Shown: in pieces, positions 6,514-9,312 of the stretch
Position numbering within the stretch: the first letter of the stretch is position 1
Layout of the letters: every line of letters starts with the position of its first letter
Origin: Thermococcus sp.
GTDB lineage: Archaea; Methanobacteriota_B; Thermococci; Thermococcales; Thermococcaceae
Reading direction: 5' to 3'
Length of the DNA stretch: 9,312 nt
Assembly: GCA_011050175.1 (NCBI GenBank)
Contig: DRGF01000003.1
Location: 1-9,312 of the forward strand
Position numbers and translations under genes: made by a program
The notes under the pieces: generated by a model
The model's input: only the letters and a program-made list of their open reading frames with translations
Told to the model about the DNA's origin: nothing
Database searches by the model: none

Positions 6514-7646
6514 TTTTTCATCATCTCCAGCAGGAACTCAACTATGTCAACGACCTCCAGACCATCGCCGTTGAGCGCCAGCTCACAGCTCGGACAGGCG
6601 GTCACAACCCGGGTAGCGCCGTCTTTGAGCTGCTCCCTCCTCTCCGCGGCAATCTCTTCCGCGAGCTCAGGCTTCAGTCTTGAGAGTGCGCTGCCCCCAT
6701 GGCCGCAGCAGAAGAGCTCCCTGCGCGGCTCTCTGATTTCAAGCCCCTCCACACTCTCCAGCAGGCTTCTGAGGAGCTCTTTTTCTCCTAGGTGTATGGC
6801 GAGCTTGCAGGGGTTGTGGTACGTTACGGTGCCCTCTGAACTGAGCTTCAGCCCGGTTATAACCTCTCCAATGAGCTCCGTTATGTGCAGAACCTGAGGT
6901 TTGAGCTTTATCCCGTATTTGGGGTAGAGGACGCGGAAGGTGTATGCGCAGGAGGGGCATGAGGTGACTATCAGCTCCGCACCGGTTGCGTTGAGCTTGT
7001 CCGCGGCCTTCCTGGCGGTTTTCTTAAAGAGCTCAGTGTTCCCGAGGTTGTACGCAGGTAAGCCGCAGCAGGTCTCCTTCACTGTAAAAACATCGTAGCC
7101 GAGCTTTCTGAGGAACTCCACTGTCTTTTCAGCCAGCTCTGGCCTCTCGTTCCTCACGGTGCACCCCCTGAAGTAGAGCACTATTCCCGAGCCGTCCGCG
7201 CCTGAGTCAGCCTTTCCGTACACATCGCCCGACGTTTCGAGGTTTTCAAAGACTTCTCTGAATTCTTCAAACACAACGCCTTTGCTAACGGCTTCCTCCT
7301 TCACAGGCCGGATGAAGTCGGCGACCGAAAACTCGAACGGGCAGTAGAGGGTGCACAGGTCACAGCCGAGGCAGGTGTAAAGGGGTTCGAGGTTGTCGGG
7401 GTCCAGTTTGAGCCGTCCCTCGCGTATCATCAGGGCGACCCGCGCCTTTCCTGCAGGGGAAGTCGTTTCGCGCCCCTCGACTATCGAGACGGGACAGGCG
7501 TGGCGGCACATATTGGGGCACAGGGCGCACTTGGTGAGGTCATCCACCGACAGTTTCCCCTGGATAACCTTGAAGAGCATCCTTCCGCCCGTTAAAAGGT
7601 TCGAAAGGCCTATTTCGTCCTTGAGCCAGTCCCATTTTCCGGGCAT
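6510..7646 (-). CDS. GlpC/GlcF-like iron-sulfur oxidoreductase with two CCG domains
   Basis: A 378-aa protein with two ferredoxin-type 4Fe-4S motifs, Cys40/43/47/51 and Cys92/95/98/102, then two CCG (PF02754) domains: Cys162, CCG at 193-195 and CPSC at 230-233; Cys280, CCG at 313-315 and CPSC at 351-354. This layout is shared by GlpC, GlcF, LutA-related and HdrD-type subunits, which relay electrons from a flavin dehydrogenase to quinone, a membrane carrier or heterodisulfide-like partners. No membrane helix is visible, so membrane attachment would need a partner. Its ATG follows the stop of the upstream FAD oxidase directly (TGAATG), with GGTGGTG before it, and its own stop overlaps the next gene's ATG. 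That coupling suggests it serves the upstream oxidase, the downstream GlpA-like enzyme, or both. GlpC and GlcF cannot be told apart from sequence alone, so no symbol is given. Confidence 0.86.
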   Translation of the reverse strand: MPGKWDWLKDEIGLSNLLTGGRMLFKVIQGKLSVDDLTKCALCPNMCRHACPVSIVEGRETTSPAGKARVALMIREGRLKLDPDNLEPLYTCLGCDLCTLYCPFEFSVADFIRPVKEEAVSKGVVFEEFREVFENLETSGDVYGKADSGADGSGIVLYFRGCTVRNERPELAEKTVEFLRKLGYDVFTVKETCCGLPAYNLGNTELFKKTARKAADKLNATGAELIVTSCPSCAYTFRVLYPKYGIKLKPQVLHITELIGEVITGLKLSSEGTVTYHNPCKLAIHLGEKELLRSLLESVEGLEIREPRRELFCCGHGGSALSRLKPELAEEIAAERREQLKDGATRVVTACPSCELALNGDGLEVVDIVEFLLEMMKK

Positions 7647-9077
7647 TCACACCACCATGTTGCCTGGGTTCATAACGTCCTTCTCATCAATCGCGAGCTT
7701 AATCTTCCTCAGAACTTCGTAGGCGTCCCCCAGCTCCTCGGGGAGCCACCTTTTCCTGTGGCGGCCTATCCCGTGGTGGTGGCTTATCGTACCCCCGCTC
7801 TCAAGCGTGGCCCGCATAGCGGCGTCCCAGACCTCATTGTAGAACTCCTCAGCGCTCCTGCCCTTCGGAGGAACACCCGCGAAGGTGAAGTAGAAGCAAA
7901 CTCCCTGGTCGTAGAAGTGGGAGGCGTGGGCTGAAGCCATCAGCGTGCCCTTTACGGACTTCATGGCCCTAATGACGTTTTCATAGAGATTCATCGCTCC
8001 GTTCCAGTTCACCGCAACTTCTATTGTGTCTATAACTACCCCAACCGGCGCAAATTCCGATATCTCCTTCACGTTGAATCTCGTCTCCAGCCAGTGCCTG
8101 ACGGGTTCCTCCCCTGTGGGCGTCCCCCTGAACTCCTCCTCAACGGTTTCCTTTTCGGCTTTAGCGAGCCTTGAGTCGCCTTCCACTATCATTACCGTCC
8201 CTATCTTCCCGTACATCTCTTCAAATTTGTAGAAGTGCCTCTTTGTCTCAACGCGGTCGTATATCCTCACCACAGCCGGCCTTGCGCCACGCCGCAGTAT
8301 CCGTCTGACAGAGTCGAGGGCGTCCTCAAGGCTCTCCGATGCGAATGAGAGCAAATAGCGCTCCTCCGGATAGGGACGAACTTTCAGCCACACCTTCGTC
8401 ACGATGCCAAATATTCCCTCGCTTCCCACGAAGAACTTCCGCAGGTCAGGGCCCGTTGCCGTTCTCGGGTGGGGTTTGAGTTCAATGAGCTTCCCCGGGG
8501 GAATCGCGGCCCTGAGGCCGAGCACCATGTCCTCGATGCCCCCGTATTTGGTCGAGAACTGACCTATGGCCTTGGTCGCGACCCAGCCGCCCACCGTCGA
8601 GGGATATAACGACTGCGGGAAGTGGCCGAGTGTGTAGCCTTTTCTGTTGAGGTACTCCTCGATGTAATACCCGTTAACTCCCGCGCCCGCCTCGACCATT
8701 AGGTCGTCATCGTAAAGCCGCAAGTCCCTGAGGCACTTCAGGTCGATTACAATGCCCCCGTACTCCGGCACCGCCGCTCCCAGAACACCTGAGCCGCCGC
8801 CGTAGGGGTAAATGGGGACCCCGTGCTCGTGCGCCACCCGGACGGCGGCGACAACGTCTTCCTCGCTCTCCGGAAAGACGACGGCATCGGGAAGGGCTGG
8901 AACTTTGCCCTTCAGAAGCCAGTGAAAGGTTATGAGCCAGTAGTCGTGGCTGTACGAAAAGAGGTCTGCCGGTTTTGTTGAGGCCCTATCCCCAAGAATG
9001 CTCTTGAGCTCTGCAATGGCTTTATCACTGCCGTCACGTTTTGGGCGCTTAAGGACTTCATCAAACGTCAGCGTCAA
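7647..9077 (-). CDS. FAD-linked oxidase, VAO family, alkyl-DHAP synthase/GlcD-like
   Basis: A flavoprotein of 476 aa (483 from the upstream ATG). It has a FAD_binding_4 domain with PDAVVFPESEEDV (residues 70-82 counting from the ATG at 9098) and the pyrophosphate loop PYGGGSGVLGA (98-108), then GSEGIFGIVTKV (225-236). The C-terminal domain shows SHFYDQG (393-399) and ISHHHGIGRHRKRWL (438-452), close to the SHxYD and SHHHGVG motifs of alkyldihydroxyacetonephosphate synthase and better than to typical GlcD. In bacteria such proteins are also annotated as glycolate or D-lactate oxidases. The natural reaction here is unknown; a 2-hydroxyacid or glycerol-type substrate is inferred from the neighbours. 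TTG at 9075-9077 is preferred as start: GAGGTGGT (9081-9088) sits just upstream, whereas the ATG at 9096-9098 has no such site and probably lies before the transcription start. It is the first gene of the operon. Confidence 0.84.
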   Translation of the reverse strand: MTLTFDEVLKRPKRDGSDKAIAELKSILGDRASTKPADLFSYSHDYWLITFHWLLKGKVPALPDAVVFPESEEDVVAAVRVAHEHGVPIYPYGGGSGVLGAAVPEYGGIVIDLKCLRDLRLYDDDLMVEAGAGVNGYYIEEYLNRKGYTLGHFPQSLYPSTVGGWVATKAIGQFSTKYGGIEDMVLGLRAAIPPGKLIELKPHPRTATGPDLRKFFVGSEGIFGIVTKVWLKVRPYPEERYLLSFASESLEDALDSVRRILRRGARPAVVRIYDRVETKRHFYKFEEMYGKIGTVMIVEGDSRLAKAEKETVEEEFRGTPTGEEPVRHWLETRFNVKEISEFAPVGVVIDTIEVAVNWNGAMNLYENVIRAMKSVKGTLMASAHASHFYDQGVCFYFTFAGVPPKGRSAEEFYNEVWDAAMRATLESGGTISHHHGIGRHRKRWLPEELGDAYEVLRKIKLAIDEKDVMNPGNMVV

Positions 9078-9080
9078 GAT

Positions 9081-9088
9081 ACCACCTC
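9081..9088 (-). promoter_or_regulatory. Ribosome binding site GAGGTGGT deciding a TTG start
   Basis: On the minus strand, GAGGTGGT is followed by ATC and then TTG (9075-9077), a good Shine-Dalgarno spacing of about 5 nt from GAGGTG. No such site precedes the in-frame ATG at 9096-9098, and the motif lies inside the coding region if that ATG is used. This supports TTG as the start of the FAD oxidase. Confidence 0.55.
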
Positions 9089-9110
9089 TAATGTACATAG
9101 AACATGCACG

Positions 9111-9125
9111 AATAAAAGCATTTTG
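9111..9125 (-). promoter_or_regulatory. Putative BRE/TATA promoter of the glp-like operon
   Basis: Minus-strand CAAAATGCTTTTATT has an A-rich BRE-like part and a TATA-like CTTTTATT (9111-9118). Transcription would be expected about 25 bp downstream, near 9088-9090, giving a short leader that contains the ribosome binding site and the TTG start. No palindromic operator stands out nearby. The match to the archaeal TATA consensus is moderate. Confidence 0.42.
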
Positions 9126-9185
9126 TGGTGTGGAGACTACAGAACAGACAAGAAGAAAGTCAAGAGAAGCCGAAGGAAAAGAGAA
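9126..9185 (-). terminator. Pyrimidine-rich tract after dys, possible terminator
   Basis: Directly downstream of the dys stop, the minus strand reads as a run of short T/C tracts (CTCTTTTCCTTC, then TTCTCTTGACTTTCTTCTTG). Archaeal termination is driven by T-rich non-template tracts, often without a hairpin, so this may end dys transcription before the operon promoter. The T runs are short (up to four), so read-through into the operon is possible. Confidence 0.3.

Positions 9186-9312
<127 letters not shown>

Noticed and set aside
7647..9077. Assigning glcD or agpS as a firm gene symbol
   Set aside because: The motifs favour the alkyl-DHAP synthase branch, but the reaction is unlikely to be plasmalogen synthesis in an archaeon, so neither symbol is justified.

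Overview
The window looks like chromosomal DNA of a hyperthermophilic euryarchaeon of the Thermococcales, probably a GC-rich Thermococcus. The grounds are a deoxyhypusine synthase C-terminus (Archaea/Eukarya only), a C-terminal zinc ribbon resembling archaeal TiaS, an archaeal ATPase of the PF01637 + DUF234 type common in this order, archaeal GGTG-type ribosome binding sites, TATA-like boxes, and lysine/arginine/glutamate-rich proteins. This placement is from recognition only; no database search was possible.

Layout. Bases 1-221 (+) are the 3' end of a gene that is probably tiaS. Bases 222-317 are an AT-rich intergenic region with a TATA-like box and several TGATAAT/ATTATCA palindromes. Bases 318-1651 (+) hold an archaeal ATPase broken by a one-base frameshift near 1440-1444 and lacking a standard start codon at the expected place. 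It converges, 12 bp apart, on a long minus-strand operon covering 9077 to 1664. At the right edge (9186-9312, minus) is the 3' end of deoxyhypusine synthase, which lies upstream of the operon in the same direction.

The operon has six tightly packed genes (overlaps of 4-17 nt or zero spacing). In transcription order they are: an FAD-linked oxidase of the VAO / alkyl-DHAP synthase-like family; a GlpC-like iron-sulfur protein with two 4Fe-4S motifs and two CCG domains; a GlpA-like FAD dehydrogenase with an unusual N-terminal BON domain and a C-terminal BFD [2Fe-2S] domain; a two-dinucleotide-fold FAD/NAD(P)H oxidoreductase; a small four-cysteine DUF1667 protein; and a divergent FGGY kinase annotated by homology as glycerol kinase.

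The last four genes match the glycerol catabolic module known from Thermococcales and Thermotoga (GlpA, FAD oxidoreductase, DUF1667, kinase). Here it is extended by two redox genes, and the kinase lacks two of the usual glycerol-contacting residues and carries a hydrophobic insertion. The likely picture is that the kinase phosphorylates a glycerol-like alcohol, the GlpA-like enzyme oxidises the phosphate ester, and electrons pass through Fe-S and flavin partners. The true substrate is open: glycerol, another polyol, or speculatively a glycerol ether from membrane lipids.
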